Positions 1 through 7,940 of a stretch of DNA of 64,000 nucleotides are shown here, piece by piece. The stretch is from Rhodobacteraceae bacterium WFHF2C18. Its GTDB lineage: Bacteria > Pseudomonadota > Alphaproteobacteria > Rhodobacterales > Rhodobacteraceae. The translations under genes and the position numbers were made by a program. The stretch lies in NCBI GenBank assembly GCA_002166865.1, contig NHTQ01000005.1, positions 226,638 through 290,637 on the forward strand, written 5' to 3'. The notes under the pieces are model-generated. The model ran no database searches. It was given only the letters and a program-made list of their open reading frames with translations, and was not told the origin of the DNA. Within the stretch, counting starts at the first letter, position 1. Every line of letters starts with the position of its first letter.

Positions 1-353
1 CGGCGAAAGAGGCTGAAGGCCCCGCCCCGGGCCCCCACGGCCCCCAGCACCGCGTTTTGCAGCACCGTGTCCTCCATCGCCAGGGCCGAGATCTGGAAGG
101 TGCGCCCCATCCCCATCCGGGCACGCGCCGCCGTCGAAAGACCGGTGACATCGCGACCGAGGAACGACACCGTTCCGTTGTCCGGCGCGATGCCGCCGCA
201 GATCTGGCCGATAAGCGTGGACTTGCCCGCCCCGTTGGGGCCGATGACCGCGTGGATCTCGCCGGGCCGCAGGTCCAGGCTGACACCTTCGCAGGCGGTG
301 ACGGCGCCGAAGCGCTTGGTCAGGCCATGGGTGGCGAGGACCGGTTCAGTCAT
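1..353 (-). CDS. livG: Branched-chain amino-acid ABC transporter ATP-binding protein LivG (partial, 3' end outside the window)
   Basis: This is the N-terminal 117 codons of an ABC ATPase, and the rest lies beyond base 1. The Walker A motif GPNGAGKST is at residues 38-46 and the Q-loop region GRTFQ follows near residue 88. The signature and Walker B motifs are not in view. LivG is one of two cytoplasmic ATPases that power uptake of leucine, isoleucine, valine and related substrates through LivHM. The ATG at 351-353 overlaps the livM stop by 8 nt, so translation is probably coupled. Gene order livK-livH-livM-livG on the minus strand supports the call. Confidence 0.93.
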   Translation of the reverse strand, partial: MTEPVLATHGLTKRFGAVTACEGVSLDLRPGEIHAVIGPNGAGKSTLIGQICGGIAPDNGTVSFLGRDVTGLSTAARARMGMGRTFQISALAMEDTVLQNAVLGAVGARGGAFSLFR

Positions 354-1329
354 GGGCCACCTTGCGCCCGGCCAGGGTGCCGATCACGCCGCCCCGGGCG
401 AAAAGGACGACCGCCAGCAGCAGCAGGCCCAGAAAGATGTGCCAGTAATCGGAAACCTCGCCCAGGAAATGCTCCAGCGTGATGAACAGGGCGGCGCCGG
501 CGACCGGCCCGTAAAGCCGTCCCACGCCGCCCAGGATGATGAAGACGATGATCTCGCCGCTTGTCTGCCAGCTGAACATGACCGGGCTGACGAAGCGGTT
601 GAGATCGGCGAAAAGCGCCCCGGCGAGCCCCGTGATGGCCCCCGAGAGGACGAAGGCCGCCAGGCGCAGGCGAAACGGGCTGAGACCCACGGCCTCCACC
701 CTTTGCGGGGTCTGGCGTGCCGCGTTCAGGGCCAGCCCGAAGGGCGAGGCCGCCAGCCTGGCGCTGAACCACAGGGCCAGCGCCAGAAGCGCGAAGCAGA
801 TCGCGAAGAACTGGATCGGATCGAGCGTGTTCAGCAGGGGAAAGTCGTTGCGCACGTAGATCGAAAGCCCGTCCTCGCCGCCGTAGGCCGGCCAGCTTAT
901 GGCGAAGAAATAGAGCATCTGGCCGAAGGCGAGGGTGATCATGATGAAATAGACCCCCGAGGTCCGCAGCGACAGCGCCCCGATGACCAGGGCGGCCAGG
1001 GCCGCGGCAAGGACCGCCACGATCCAGATCACGGGCATGACCTTGGTTCCCTCCACCAGAAGGGGCCACTGCATGATGGGATCGTAGGTCTGGGCGTGGC
1101 TGGCCAGGATGCCCATGGCGTATCCGCCGATCCCGAAGAAGGCGGCGTGGCCCAGGCTCACGAGGCCGCCGATCCCGAGCGCGATGTTGAGCCCCACGGC
1201 GGCCAGCGCCAGGATCGCCACGCGCGTGGCCAGGGTGATGGTGAAGGGCTCGTCCACCGCCCAGGCCCAGAGCGGCACGACCAGAAGCCCTGCCATCAGG
1301 GCCGCGTTGATGAGCATTTCACGTTTCAT
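346..1329 (-). CDS. livM: Branched-chain amino-acid ABC transporter permease LivM
   Basis: The 327-residue, very hydrophobic protein belongs to the BPD_transp_2 (LivM/LivH) permease family and has the usual length. Multiple membrane segments span the protein, with a conserved cytoplasmic loop near residues 190-215 (ARQTPQRVEAVGLSPF) that contacts the ATPases. It forms the inner-membrane channel with LivH. The start overlaps the livH stop by 4 nt and the stop overlaps livG by 8 nt, so this is a tightly coupled operon. The exact substrate, branched-chain amino acids or a relative such as amides or urea, cannot be fixed from sequence alone. Confidence 0.93.
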   Translation of the reverse strand: MKREMLINAALMAGLLVVPLWAWAVDEPFTITLATRVAILALAAVGLNIALGIGGLVSLGHAAFFGIGGYAMGILASHAQTYDPIMQWPLLVEGTKVMPVIWIVAVLAAALAALVIGALSLRTSGVYFIMITLAFGQMLYFFAISWPAYGGEDGLSIYVRNDFPLLNTLDPIQFFAICFALLALALWFSARLAASPFGLALNAARQTPQRVEAVGLSPFRLRLAAFVLSGAITGLAGALFADLNRFVSPVMFSWQTSGEIIVFIILGGVGRLYGPVAGAALFITLEHFLGEVSDYWHIFLGLLLLAVVLFARGGVIGTLAGRKVAHD

Positions 1330-2246
1330 GTCTGCGGCCCGAAAAGTCCCTGCGGCCGCCAGACCAGCACGACGGCCATCAAGATGTAGATGAGCATCGA
1401 TGCCAGCGCCGAACCGGTGCTCGTGGCGGCGGCGTTTTCCATGAAAAGCCGGAAGAAGCCGGGCAGCAGCAGCCCGCCGAGGGTGTCGGTAAGGCCCACC
1501 ATCAGCGCGCCTACGAAGGCGCCCTTGATCGAGCCGATGCCGCCGATCACGATCACGACGAAGGCCAGGATCAAGACGGGTTCGCCCATGCCGACCTGGA
1601 CCGACTGGATGGCCCCCACCAGCGCCCCGGCCAGCCCGGCCAGGGCCGCGCCCAGAGCAAAGACGAGCGTGTAGAGCTTGGAGATGTCCACGCCGAGGGC
1701 CGCGATCATCTCGCGGTCGGATTCGCCCGCGCGGATGCGGATCCCGAGGCGGGTGCGCGAAATCAGCCAGAAAAGGAAGCCCGCGATGCCCAGGCCGATC
1801 CCGATGATGACGAGGCGGTAGAGCGAATACTGGATCCCGCCCGGCAGCGTCACGACCCCCGAGAGCGCATCGGGGATGTCCAGGTACAGCGGGAAGGATC
1901 CAAACATCCAGCGCGTCCCTTCCGAGAAGATCAGGATCAGCGCGAAGGTGGCCAGCACCTGGTCGAGATGCTCGCGGTCATAAAGCCGCCGGATGACCAG
2001 CAGTTCCACCAGCGCGCCCGCGCCGGCGGCGGCGGCAAGCGCCGCGCCGAGCGCCAGAACGAACGAGCCGGTGGCGCCCGCCACGGCCGCGGCCGCGAAG
2101 GCGCCCACCATATAGAGCGAGCCGTGCGCCAGGTTGATGAGCCCCATCACGCCGAAGACCAGTGTCAGGCCGGCCGCCATGACGAACAGCATGACCCCGA
2201 ACTGGAGCCCGTTGAGCACCTGCTCGATGAAAAGAATGGTCGTCAA
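1326..2246 (-). CDS. livH: Branched-chain amino-acid ABC transporter permease LivH
   Basis: This is the second BPD_transp_2 permease, with multiple membrane segments and the typical loop GESDREMIAALGVD followed by LYTLVFALGAALAG. I chose the TTG at 2244-2246, which gives TTILFIEQVLNG after the initiator and 306 residues. This matches the usual LivH N-terminus. The longer in-frame reading from 2354 would add about 36 proline/arginine-rich residues and run through the hairpin at 2343-2364, so it is unlikely. The Shine-Dalgarno before the TTG is weak. The protein pairs with LivM in the inner membrane. Its stop overlaps the livM start by 4 nt. Confidence 0.9.
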   Translation of the reverse strand: MTTILFIEQVLNGLQFGVMLFVMAAGLTLVFGVMGLINLAHGSLYMVGAFAAAAVAGATGSFVLALGAALAAAAGAGALVELLVIRRLYDREHLDQVLATFALILIFSEGTRWMFGSFPLYLDIPDALSGVVTLPGGIQYSLYRLVIIGIGLGIAGFLFWLISRTRLGIRIRAGESDREMIAALGVDISKLYTLVFALGAALAGLAGALVGAIQSVQVGMGEPVLILAFVVIVIGGIGSIKGAFVGALMVGLTDTLGGLLLPGFFRLFMENAAATSTGSALASMLIYILMAVVLVWRPQGLFGPQT

Positions 2247-2342
2247 GGTGCTAGCGCCCCCCGTCCCGGGCGCGGCCCGGTACCTCATGGCCGCGCGACC
2301 CCGGCGTGGGGGGCTGGGTGCGGGCGGCTTTGCCGGAAGGAG

Positions 2343-2364
2343 GCCCCGGCTCAAGGGCCGGGGC
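2343..2364 (-). terminator. Intercistronic hairpin between livK and livH
   Basis: Arms GCCCCGGC (2343-2350) and GCCGGGGC (2357-2364) form a perfect 8-bp stem with a 6-nt loop, 6 nt beyond the livK stop. There is no U-tract. An attenuating or 3'-end-stabilising hairpin after a substrate-binding-protein gene is a common way to make more binding protein than permease. Stem and loop resemble the palindrome in the 13.3-kb tandem repeat. Confidence 0.6.
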
Positions 2365-2369
2365 GGGAC

Positions 2370-3512
2370 TTACATGTCGCATTCGTCCACGTAGACGTTG
2401 CTGTGATCCTCGAGCGCCACGCCGGTGATCTTGTTGGTGTAGACCTCGCCTTCCTTGATCACCTCGCGGACATAGATGTCCTGGATCGGGTGATTGTTGG
2501 CGGCGAACTCGAAATCGCCACGCACGCTGTCGAAGTCGGCCTCCTTCAGCGCAGCGCGGAACGCCTCCGCGTTCGCGATGTCGGCTTTCTCCATCGCCGA
2601 GAGCAGCAGGTTGGCCGTGTCGTAGCCCTGGCTGGCGTAGAGCGAGGGCAGGCGCCCGTACGCCTCTTCGAAGGCGGCGACGAATTCGCGGTTGGCGGGG
2701 TTGTCGATGTCCTTGCTCCACTGGCTGGTGTTTTTCACGCCGAGCGCGGCCTCGCCCACGGCCTGCAGGATCCCCTGGTCGAAGCTGAAGGCCGGTCCCA
2801 CAACAGGCAGTTCCAGCCCGCTGTCGGCATACTGCTTGAGAAAGGAGATCCCCATGCCGCCGGGAAGAAAGAAGAAGACCGAGTCCGCATCCGAGGCGCG
2901 GATCTGCGCGATTTCCGAGGCGTAGTCCTTCTGTCCAAGCTTGGTGAAGAGCTCGCCGGCGAGATCGCCGTCATAGATGCGCTTGTAACCTGTCAGCGCG
3001 TCCTGGCCCGCGGGATAATTCGGGGCAAGGATGAAGCTGTTCTCGAAGCCCGCATCGTTGGCGTAGCCGCCTGCGGCCTCGTGCAGGTTGTCATTCTGCC
3101 AGGCCACGTTGAAATAATTGGGATGGCACCCCTTGCCCGCCAGCATCGAGGGGCCGGCATTGGGCGAGAGGTAGAACTTGCCCCGTGCTGTCGCGCTCGG
3201 GACCACGGCCATCGCCAGGTTGGACCAGATGATCCCGGTCAGCACGTCGACCTTTTCGGACTGGATCATCTTGTCGGCCAGTTGCACGGCGATGTCGGGC
3301 TTGCGCTGGTCGTCCTCGACCACGACCTCCAGATTGTCGTTTCCGGCCATCTTGGCCGCCAGCAGGAACCCGTCGCGCACGTCGATGCCCAGCCCCGCGC
3401 CGCCGCCTGACAGCGTGGTGATCATGCCCACCTTGACCTTGCCGTCCTCGGCGAGTCCGGCGGTGCCCAGCACCCCGGCGCAGGCCGCGGCGATCAGTGT
3501 TCTCAGTTTCAT
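2370..3512 (-). CDS. livK: Branched-chain amino-acid ABC transporter substrate-binding protein
   Basis: The 380-residue periplasmic binding protein is of the Peripla_BP_6 type. It has an N-terminal Sec signal peptide (residues about 1-21, ending near GTAGLAE) followed by the typical opening KVKVGMITTLSGGGAGLG. The fold should have two lobes that close on the ligand and deliver it to LivHM. It is the first transporter gene of the minus-strand operon and is followed by a hairpin before livH. A small RAM-domain gene lies 30 nt upstream. Ligand identity is inferred from the liv context only; many paralogues of this family bind amides, aromatic acids or other carboxylates. Confidence 0.9.
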   Translation of the reverse strand: MKLRTLIAAACAGVLGTAGLAEDGKVKVGMITTLSGGGAGLGIDVRDGFLLAAKMAGNDNLEVVVEDDQRKPDIAVQLADKMIQSEKVDVLTGIIWSNLAMAVVPSATARGKFYLSPNAGPSMLAGKGCHPNYFNVAWQNDNLHEAAGGYANDAGFENSFILAPNYPAGQDALTGYKRIYDGDLAGELFTKLGQKDYASEIAQIRASDADSVFFFLPGGMGISFLKQYADSGLELPVVGPAFSFDQGILQAVGEAALGVKNTSQWSKDIDNPANREFVAAFEEAYGRLPSLYASQGYDTANLLLSAMEKADIANAEAFRAALKEADFDSVRGDFEFAANNHPIQDIYVREVIKEGEVYTNKITGVALEDHSNVYVDECDM

Positions 3513-3542
3513 CAGCTGTCTCCCCTGTTGGTTATCCGGTCG

Positions 3543-3779
3543 TCAGAACGCCTTGAAGGTCAGCGTCGTCTCGGTTCTTTCGATCCCGTCGATATCGAGA
3601 AGGTTGTCATTGATGTATTTTCCAACATCGGCCTCGTCGGGAATGTAGAGTTTCATCAAGAGGTCGAAGGGCCCCGAGGTCGAATAAAGTTCCGAGTGGA
3701 TTTCGCGCAGCGCGATTTCCTCGGCCACCCGGTAGGACGTGCCGGGCTTGCAGCGAATGTTGACGAAGACGCAGCGCAT
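3543..3779 (-). CDS. Stand-alone Lrp/AsnC ligand-binding (RAM) domain protein
   Basis: The 78-residue protein consists only of the alpha/beta RAM domain found at the C-terminus of Lrp/AsnC regulators (MRCVFVNIRCKPG start, GPFDLLMKLYIPD strand, GIERTETTLTFKAF end). No helix-turn-helix is present, so it cannot bind DNA by itself. Stand-alone RAM proteins form dimers or higher rings that bind amino acids and may modulate full-length Lrp partners. It lies 30 nt upstream of livK on the same strand, which suggests a sensor role for amino-acid uptake. That role is inference. Confidence 0.85.
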   Translation of the reverse strand: MRCVFVNIRCKPGTSYRVAEEIALREIHSELYSTSGPFDLLMKLYIPDEADVGKYINDNLLDIDGIERTETTLTFKAF

Positions 3780-3869
3780 TTCGGACCCTTCCCTTCTGTG
3801 CGGCCCTATTTAGAACGCTTTTTGCCCCGGATGAAAACGGCCAATTTTCCCGCGCGGTCGGTCGGGCGC

Positions 3870-4283
3870 TCACTTGACGATCTCGATGAGCGTCTCGGCG
3901 CGCCCGTAGTCCTGCACAAGGCGATAAAGGATCTTTGCATGTTCGGGATGCAGACGCACGCAGCCGGCCGAGGCAGGCCGGCCCAGCCGCTCCACCTGGT
4001 CGGTGCCGTGGATGGCGAAGTTTCCGTGAAAGAAGATCGACCAGGGCATCGGCGCATTGTTGTAGATCGTCGAATAATGCATGCGCTTCATCGTCTTCAC
4101 GCTGAAAAGCCCGGTCGGCGTGAACTTGCCCGCGCGCGCGGTTGAGACGGGCCAGCGGTGCGTGACCTGCCCCTGCTGAATGATCGTCATCCGCTGATCC
4201 GACAAGTCGATGCGCGCCTCCAGGGGGGCGGCAGCGGCCGCGGCGGCCGCCAGGACAAGCGCGGCAGCGGCAAGCAGGCGCAT
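3870..4283 (-). CDS. L,D-transpeptidase (YkuD domain), exported
   Basis: The 137-residue protein has an alanine-rich signal peptide (about residues 1-20) and a single YkuD domain. Conserved residues are the IHGT histidine (H92) and the catalytic cysteine (C108) in PASAGCVRL. Family members usually have His before Gly-Cys; here it is Ala, a variant also seen in some relatives. Such enzymes form 3-3 cross-links in peptidoglycan or attach proteins to it in the periplasm. ATG 4281-4283 shares one base with the stop of the upstream TerB-like gene; a GTG at 4284-4286 is an alternative start. Confidence 0.87.
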   Translation of the reverse strand: MRLLAAAALVLAAAAAAAAPLEARIDLSDQRMTIIQQGQVTHRWPVSTARAGKFTPTGLFSVKTMKRMHYSTIYNNAPMPWSIFFHGNFAIHGTDQVERLGRPASAGCVRLHPEHAKILYRLVQDYGRAETLIEIVK

Positions 4284-4708
4284 CACGCGGTCATGTGTCG
4301 GGCGCGCGCGCCACGCTCGATCGCCGCGGCGTGAAGCCGGTCGATGTCGAGTTCGTAGCGCATTTCCTGCAGCAGGCGCAGTTCGGTTTCCTGCAGCTTG
4401 CCGTCGGCAGCGGCCACGTCGCAGGCCAGGGCATAGCCGGTTTCGAAGAGACGCTCGGGCAGGTTGTCGCGGATCAGGCCGAAAAGCGCATCAAGGCCGT
4501 CCTCGACGCTGAACAGGTCGAAGACCATCTGGGACATGATGTTGATGCGGTCGGCGTCGTAGGCGGCGAAGACGGGTAGATTGTTCACCGCGCCCTCGAT
4601 CTTGACCAGTTCCGCGGTGCGCATGTTCTCGTCCGAAGCCGAGACCGCGATCATCAGCGCGACCAGGCAATCCTGGGGGGTCAGAGGATGGGGAATCTGG
4701 TCGTTCAT
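4283..4708 (-). CDS. TerB-family (tellurite-resistance-like) protein
   Basis: The 141-residue, all-helical cytoplasmic protein has a TerB/DjlA-like core. The metal-binding-type acidic motifs are LMIAVSASDENMRTAEL near residues 16-32 and ACDVAAADGKLQETEL near residues 95-110. The start ATG at 4706-4708 was chosen because GAGGGA lies at the right distance upstream. The family name comes from plasmid tellurite operons, but chromosomal single copies like this have no established role. The gene overlaps the L,D-transpeptidase downstream, so the two are probably co-transcribed, and it is divergent from lysyl-tRNA synthetase. Confidence 0.8.
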   Translation of the reverse strand: MNDQIPHPLTPQDCLVALMIAVSASDENMRTAELVKIEGAVNNLPVFAAYDADRINIMSQMVFDLFSVEDGLDALFGLIRDNLPERLFETGYALACDVAAADGKLQETELRLLQEMRYELDIDRLHAAAIERGARARHMTA

Positions 4709-4743
4709 GGTGTCCCTCTGCATCGGCGTTCGGGGCCAGATTA

Positions 4744-4772
4744 TTGACTGTCCCCGCCCTCGGCAATAGGAA
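4744..4772 (+). promoter_or_regulatory. Candidate sigma-70-type promoter for lysyl-tRNA synthetase
   Basis: TTGACT (4744-4749), a 17-bp spacer and TAGGAA (4767-4772) lie about 50 bp before the start codon. The arrangement matches the candidate before the atp operon (TTGACT, 17 bp, TAGCAC). The -10 match is weak. Confidence 0.4.
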
Positions 4773-4822
4773 GCGGCGGAACCCGCGCCGCCAGCCAATG
4801 CGCGAATTTCCGGAGGTCTCCC

Positions 4823-6397
4823 ATGTCCGAACTGCGCGACGCCGCTCTTGCCTCGAAAGCCTGGCCGTTCGAAGAAGCGCGGCGCGTGCTCAAACGCTAC
4901 GAGACGGCGCCGCCCGAGAAGGGCTTCGTGCTGTTCCAGACGGGGTATGGCCCCTCCGGCCTGCCGCATATCGGCACCTTCGGAGAAGTTGCGCGCACCA
5001 CGATGGTTCGGCGTGCCTTCGAGACGCTGAGCGACATTCCCACCAAGCTCATCTGTTTCTCCGACGACATGGACGGATTGCGCAAGGTGCCCGGCAACGT
5101 GCCCAACCGCGAACAGATGGAAGAGGACCTCGACCTGCCGCTGACCAAGGTGCGCGATCCGTTCGGTACGCACGAGGGGTTCGCCCAGCACAACAACGCC
5201 CGCCTGCGCGCCTTTCTGGATAGTTTCGGGTTCGAGTACGAATTCGCCTCGGCCACGGACTACTACCAATCCGGCCGCTTCGACGAGATGTTGCTGGTGG
5301 CACTGGAACGTTTCGACAAGATCATGGAGATCATGCTGCCCACGCTGGGGCCGGAGCGGCAGAAGACCTATTCGCCCTTCCTGCCGGTCAGCCCCAGGAC
5401 GGGCAAGGTGCTGCAGGTTCCCACGCTAGAGCGCAACGTGGAGAAAGGCACGATCGTCTACGAGGAGCCGGACGGCGAGCGCGTGGAAATCCCGGTGACG
5501 GGCGGCAACGTCAAGATGCAATGGAAGCCCGACTGGGCCCTTCGCTGGGCCGCGCTGGAGGTCGATTACGAGATGTCCGGCAAGGACCTGATCGACAGCG
5601 TCAAGGTCTCCTCCCGGATCTGCCGCGCCCTGGGCAAGCGCCCTCCCGAGTCGCTGTCGTACGAGTTGTTCAACGACGAGTTCGGCCAGAAGATCTCGAA
5701 GTCCAAGGGCAACGGGTTGAGCATGGAGGAGTGGCTTGCCTATGCCGCCCCGGAAAGCCTGTCCTACTTCATGTACCAGAAGCCGAAGTCCGCCAAGCGC
5801 CTGTATTTCGACGTGATTCCCAAGGCCGTGGACGAGTATCACCAGCAGTTGCGGGCCTATCCGGATCAGGACCTGAAGGGACAGCTGGGCAATCCCGTCT
5901 ACCATATCCACGGCGGCGACGTGCCCCGCTCGGACATGGTGGTGCCCTTCTCGATGCTGCTCAACCTGGCCTCGGTGGCCGGGGCCGAGGACAAGGCGCA
6001 GCTTTGGGGATTCATAAAGCGCTACGCGCCCGAGGCGAGCCCCGAGGCGAACCCCGATCTGGACGCGGCGGCGGGCTTTGCGGTGAAATATTACAACGAC
6101 TTCGTCAAGCCGCAGAAAACCTACCGCCAGCCCACGGAGCTTGAGCGCGAGGCATTGCAGGAGTTGCGCGACAAGCTGGCCGCCTGGGAGGGTCCGGCCG
6201 ACCCCGAAGCCCTGCAAGCCATTGTTTTCGAAGTGGGACGGGACCGTTTCGACCCCCTGCGCGATTGGTTCAAGGCGCTTTACGAGGTGCTTCTGGGCGC
6301 CAGCCAGGGCCCGCGCTTCGGCGGCTTCATCGCGCTTTACGGGGTGGCGGAGACCGTCGAGCTGATCGACGCGGCGCTGGCCGGCAGGCTGGGCTGA
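4823..6397 (+). CDS. lysS: Class I lysyl-tRNA synthetase
   Basis: The 524-residue protein charges tRNA-Lys with lysine. It is the class I (archaeal-type, LysK) enzyme, unrelated to the class II enzyme of most bacteria. The HIGH motif is HIGT at residues 49-52 and the KMSKS motif is KISKS near residues 290-294, followed by the alpha-helical anticodon-binding part. Length is normal for the family. The ATG is preceded by GGAGG. Alphaproteobacteria generally use this class I enzyme, so its presence is normal and supports the taxonomic placement. It is transcribed divergently from the TerB-like gene. Confidence 0.96.
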   Translation: MSELRDAALASKAWPFEEARRVLKRYETAPPEKGFVLFQTGYGPSGLPHIGTFGEVARTTMVRRAFETLSDIPTKLICFSDDMDGLRKVPGNVPNREQMEEDLDLPLTKVRDPFGTHEGFAQHNNARLRAFLDSFGFEYEFASATDYYQSGRFDEMLLVALERFDKIMEIMLPTLGPERQKTYSPFLPVSPRTGKVLQVPTLERNVEKGTIVYEEPDGERVEIPVTGGNVKMQWKPDWALRWAALEVDYEMSGKDLIDSVKVSSRICRALGKRPPESLSYELFNDEFGQKISKSKGNGLSMEEWLAYAAPESLSYFMYQKPKSAKRLYFDVIPKAVDEYHQQLRAYPDQDLKGQLGNPVYHIHGGDVPRSDMVVPFSMLLNLASVAGAEDKAQLWGFIKRYAPEASPEANPDLDAAAGFAVKYYNDFVKPQKTYRQPTELEREALQELRDKLAAWEGPADPEALQAIVFEVGRDRFDPLRDWFKALYEVLLGASQGPRFGGFIALYGVAETVELIDAALAGRLG

Positions 6398-6452
6398 CGC
6401 GCTTGTGAGCGGGCGCGCGGCTTGCTAGGCTGGCCGCGAGGAGGGGCAGCAA

Positions 6453-6851
6453 ATGAAGCATATCCCACTGATAATGCTGGGTCTTTTTGCGGTGGCCTGT
6501 GCCCGAACGGTCAGCATGCCCGAGCCGCCGGAAGGCCGGGTGATCTATGCCGAGTACTGCGCGCAGTGCCACGGCCCGGCCGGCGAAGGCGACGGGCCCT
6601 GGGCCGCGGCCATGACGCCGGCGCCGTCCGATCTGACCGACCTTTCGGAAAATGGCGAATTTCCAAGGGCTTACGTCCTGAGCGTCATCGACGGCTACGA
6701 CCGGACCGGCCTGCCGGGGCAGGAAATGCCGGAATTCGGCCTGCTGCTGGAGGGCGAAACCGTGCCGGTGGACGTGGGCGATGGCGTGCTGACGCCCACC
6801 CCGCGCCCCCTGGCCGCGCTGATGGTTTATCTGGAAAGCATCCAGGGCTGA
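6453..6851 (+). CDS. Lipoprotein c-type cytochrome
   Basis: The 132-residue protein has a lipoprotein signal peptide with the lipidated cysteine at C16 (GLFAVAC). A single haem-attachment motif CAQCH is at residues 36-40. A methionine in GQEMPEFG near residue 90 is the likely distal haem ligand. It should be a membrane-anchored monohaem cytochrome facing the periplasm. Its electron donor and acceptor are unknown; neighbours give no oxidase or reductase. A good ribosome-binding site (GAGGGG) precedes the ATG. It ends against a convergent gene, with CGTACG-containing hairpins between. Confidence 0.88.
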   Translation: MKHIPLIMLGLFAVACARTVSMPEPPEGRVIYAEYCAQCHGPAGEGDGPWAAAMTPAPSDLTDLSENGEFPRAYVLSVIDGYDRTGLPGQEMPEFGLLLEGETVPVDVGDGVLTPTPRPLAALMVYLESIQG

Positions 6852-6854
6852 GAT

Positions 6855-6894
6855 CCGTACGGTCCGTACCAGCCGTACGGGATTTTCGTACGGC
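6855..6894. terminator. CGTACG-rich hairpin region between convergent genes
   Basis: Four CGTAC units lie within 40 bp. The last two form a perfect 8-bp stem, GCCGTACG (6872-6879) with CGTACGGC (6887-6894), and the loop GGATTTT. It sits 20 bp from the stop of the minus-strand gene and just after the cytochrome stop. A bidirectional terminator is the simplest reading. Confidence 0.5.
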
Positions 6895-6914
6895 ACGCGC
6901 CCCGCGCGCCGCGC

Positions 6915-7598
6915 CTAGCGGTCGGGGCGGCAGATCCCCTCTACCTGCACGCCCTTCCAGGGCAGGTAGACGGCGTCGGGAATCACCAGCTCCTCCAGCG
7001 GGAAGGCACCGCGCAGCATCTGCTCCAGCCGCCGGGTGCGGGGGGCGTCCGGGTCCAGCGTGGCGCAGCAGACGTATTCTTCGACGATGCTGGCCTGCTG
7101 TTCGTAGCCGTGGTCAAGGAACGCGGTGTCGGTGGAGACGTCGAAAAGATAGGGATCGGCACTGCGGCCATGTTCGCGCGCCGCACGAAAGGGGGAGTAT
7201 CCCGTTTCCCGGCGGTTCTGCCATTGCCAGACATGGGTGATCTCATGCGCGAGGATCATGGCGCTGACCAGGTCGTAGCGGGCGGGGTAGTCGGGCAGGA
7301 AGTTGTCGCGATACCAGTCCCGCGCCCAGAAGATCCGGTTGAACAGCACGATGGCCGCGGGCGAGACGGTGACCGTCTCGCCCCGCGGTTCGGGCACGAT
7401 GCGTTCGCGGCAGGCCAGGCGCGGGCGCTTGGGGCGGGGATAGGTCGCCTTGCCGATGAGCGCGCCGTCATGCAGCCGGACGCGGCTGACATCCAGGCTG
7501 TCGCCGTGGATCTGGGTGGCAAAGCTCTTCTCCGCCGGGGTCAGGGGGCGGCCGCAGGCGGCGAGCAGCAGGCAGAACAGGAGGATGGCGCGGCGCAT
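6915..7598 (-). CDS. Putative lipoprotein zinc metallopeptidase
   Basis: The 227-residue protein has a lipoprotein signal peptide (lipidated C15 in LLLAACG). It carries an HEITH zinc-binding motif at residues 118-122, in the context MILAHEITHVWQWQ, which resembles DUF4157-type HExxHxxQ proteins. Aromatic residues around it (WARDWYRDNF) and the later conserved QQASIVEEYVCC segment are visible. The product should be anchored in an envelope membrane. No catalytic activity is established for this group. The gene is convergent with the cytochrome and is the first conserved gene beyond the parE-linked island. Confidence 0.7.
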   Translation of the reverse strand: MRRAILLFCLLLAACGRPLTPAEKSFATQIHGDSLDVSRVRLHDGALIGKATYPRPKRPRLACRERIVPEPRGETVTVSPAAIVLFNRIFWARDWYRDNFLPDYPARYDLVSAMILAHEITHVWQWQNRRETGYSPFRAAREHGRSADPYLFDVSTDTAFLDHGYEQQASIVEEYVCCATLDPDAPRTRRLEQMLRGAFPLEELVIPDAVYLPWKGVQVEGICRPDR

Positions 7599-7669
7599 GG
7601 GCCGGAGCGTAGCAAGTGTTCACGGGGCCGGGTAGAGGGCCCGCGCAGCAAAATGCCCCCGACGCGGAG

Positions 7670-7887
7670 AGCCGCGCGATGGCCAGACCGCGGGCTGGCG
7701 ATGCGGCGTGCGGCCGGGGCGCTTTATGGCGCCGTGTTCGGCGGGATTCCGGGCTGATCGCAAGCGGTGGCCAAATCGCCAGACCGTCGCACCAGAGGTG
7801 CGCGAGTCATGGTCGGCACGCCCCCGGCGTGACGGGCGGTCTGGCGATCGCGCGGCGGCGCGCTTTGCGCGCCTTGAGTCCGCGCGG
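7670..7887. repeat. Palindromic repeat element R1 (3' of accessory gene A)
   Basis: This element of about 218 bp fills most of the 342-bp gap between the metallopeptidase and gene A. Its left block (7670-7730) matches R2 at 59 of 61 positions and its right block (7833-7887) matches R2 at 51 of 55. The middle differs. The two ends are inverted copies: a 21-base arm at 7671-7691 (GCCGCGCGAT...AGACCGC) pairs with an arm beginning at 7836 with one mismatch. An inner pair, ATCGCCAGACCG with CGGTCTGGCGAT, gives a second long stem, and GCACC/GGTGC forms a small hairpin in the loop. No protein-coding potential is apparent. Confidence 0.8.
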
Positions 7888-7940
7888 GGGCGGTGGCGGC
7901 AGGGTGGGGAAGATTGCCCATTTTAAGCTGGCAATTGTGC

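Noticed and set aside
67..1389. Long plus-strand reading frame opposite livG/livM
   Set aside because: It is antisense to a clear ABC-transporter permease and is full of Arg, Gly, His, Gln and Asp, the usual shadow of high-GC coding sequence. Similar shadows opposite parE, ilvD, mutL, the PBP and the amidase were dropped for the same reason.
4823..6397. Class I lysyl-tRNA synthetase as an unusual transfer from archaea
   Set aside because: The class I enzyme is the normal one in alphaproteobacteria, and its composition matches the neighbours.
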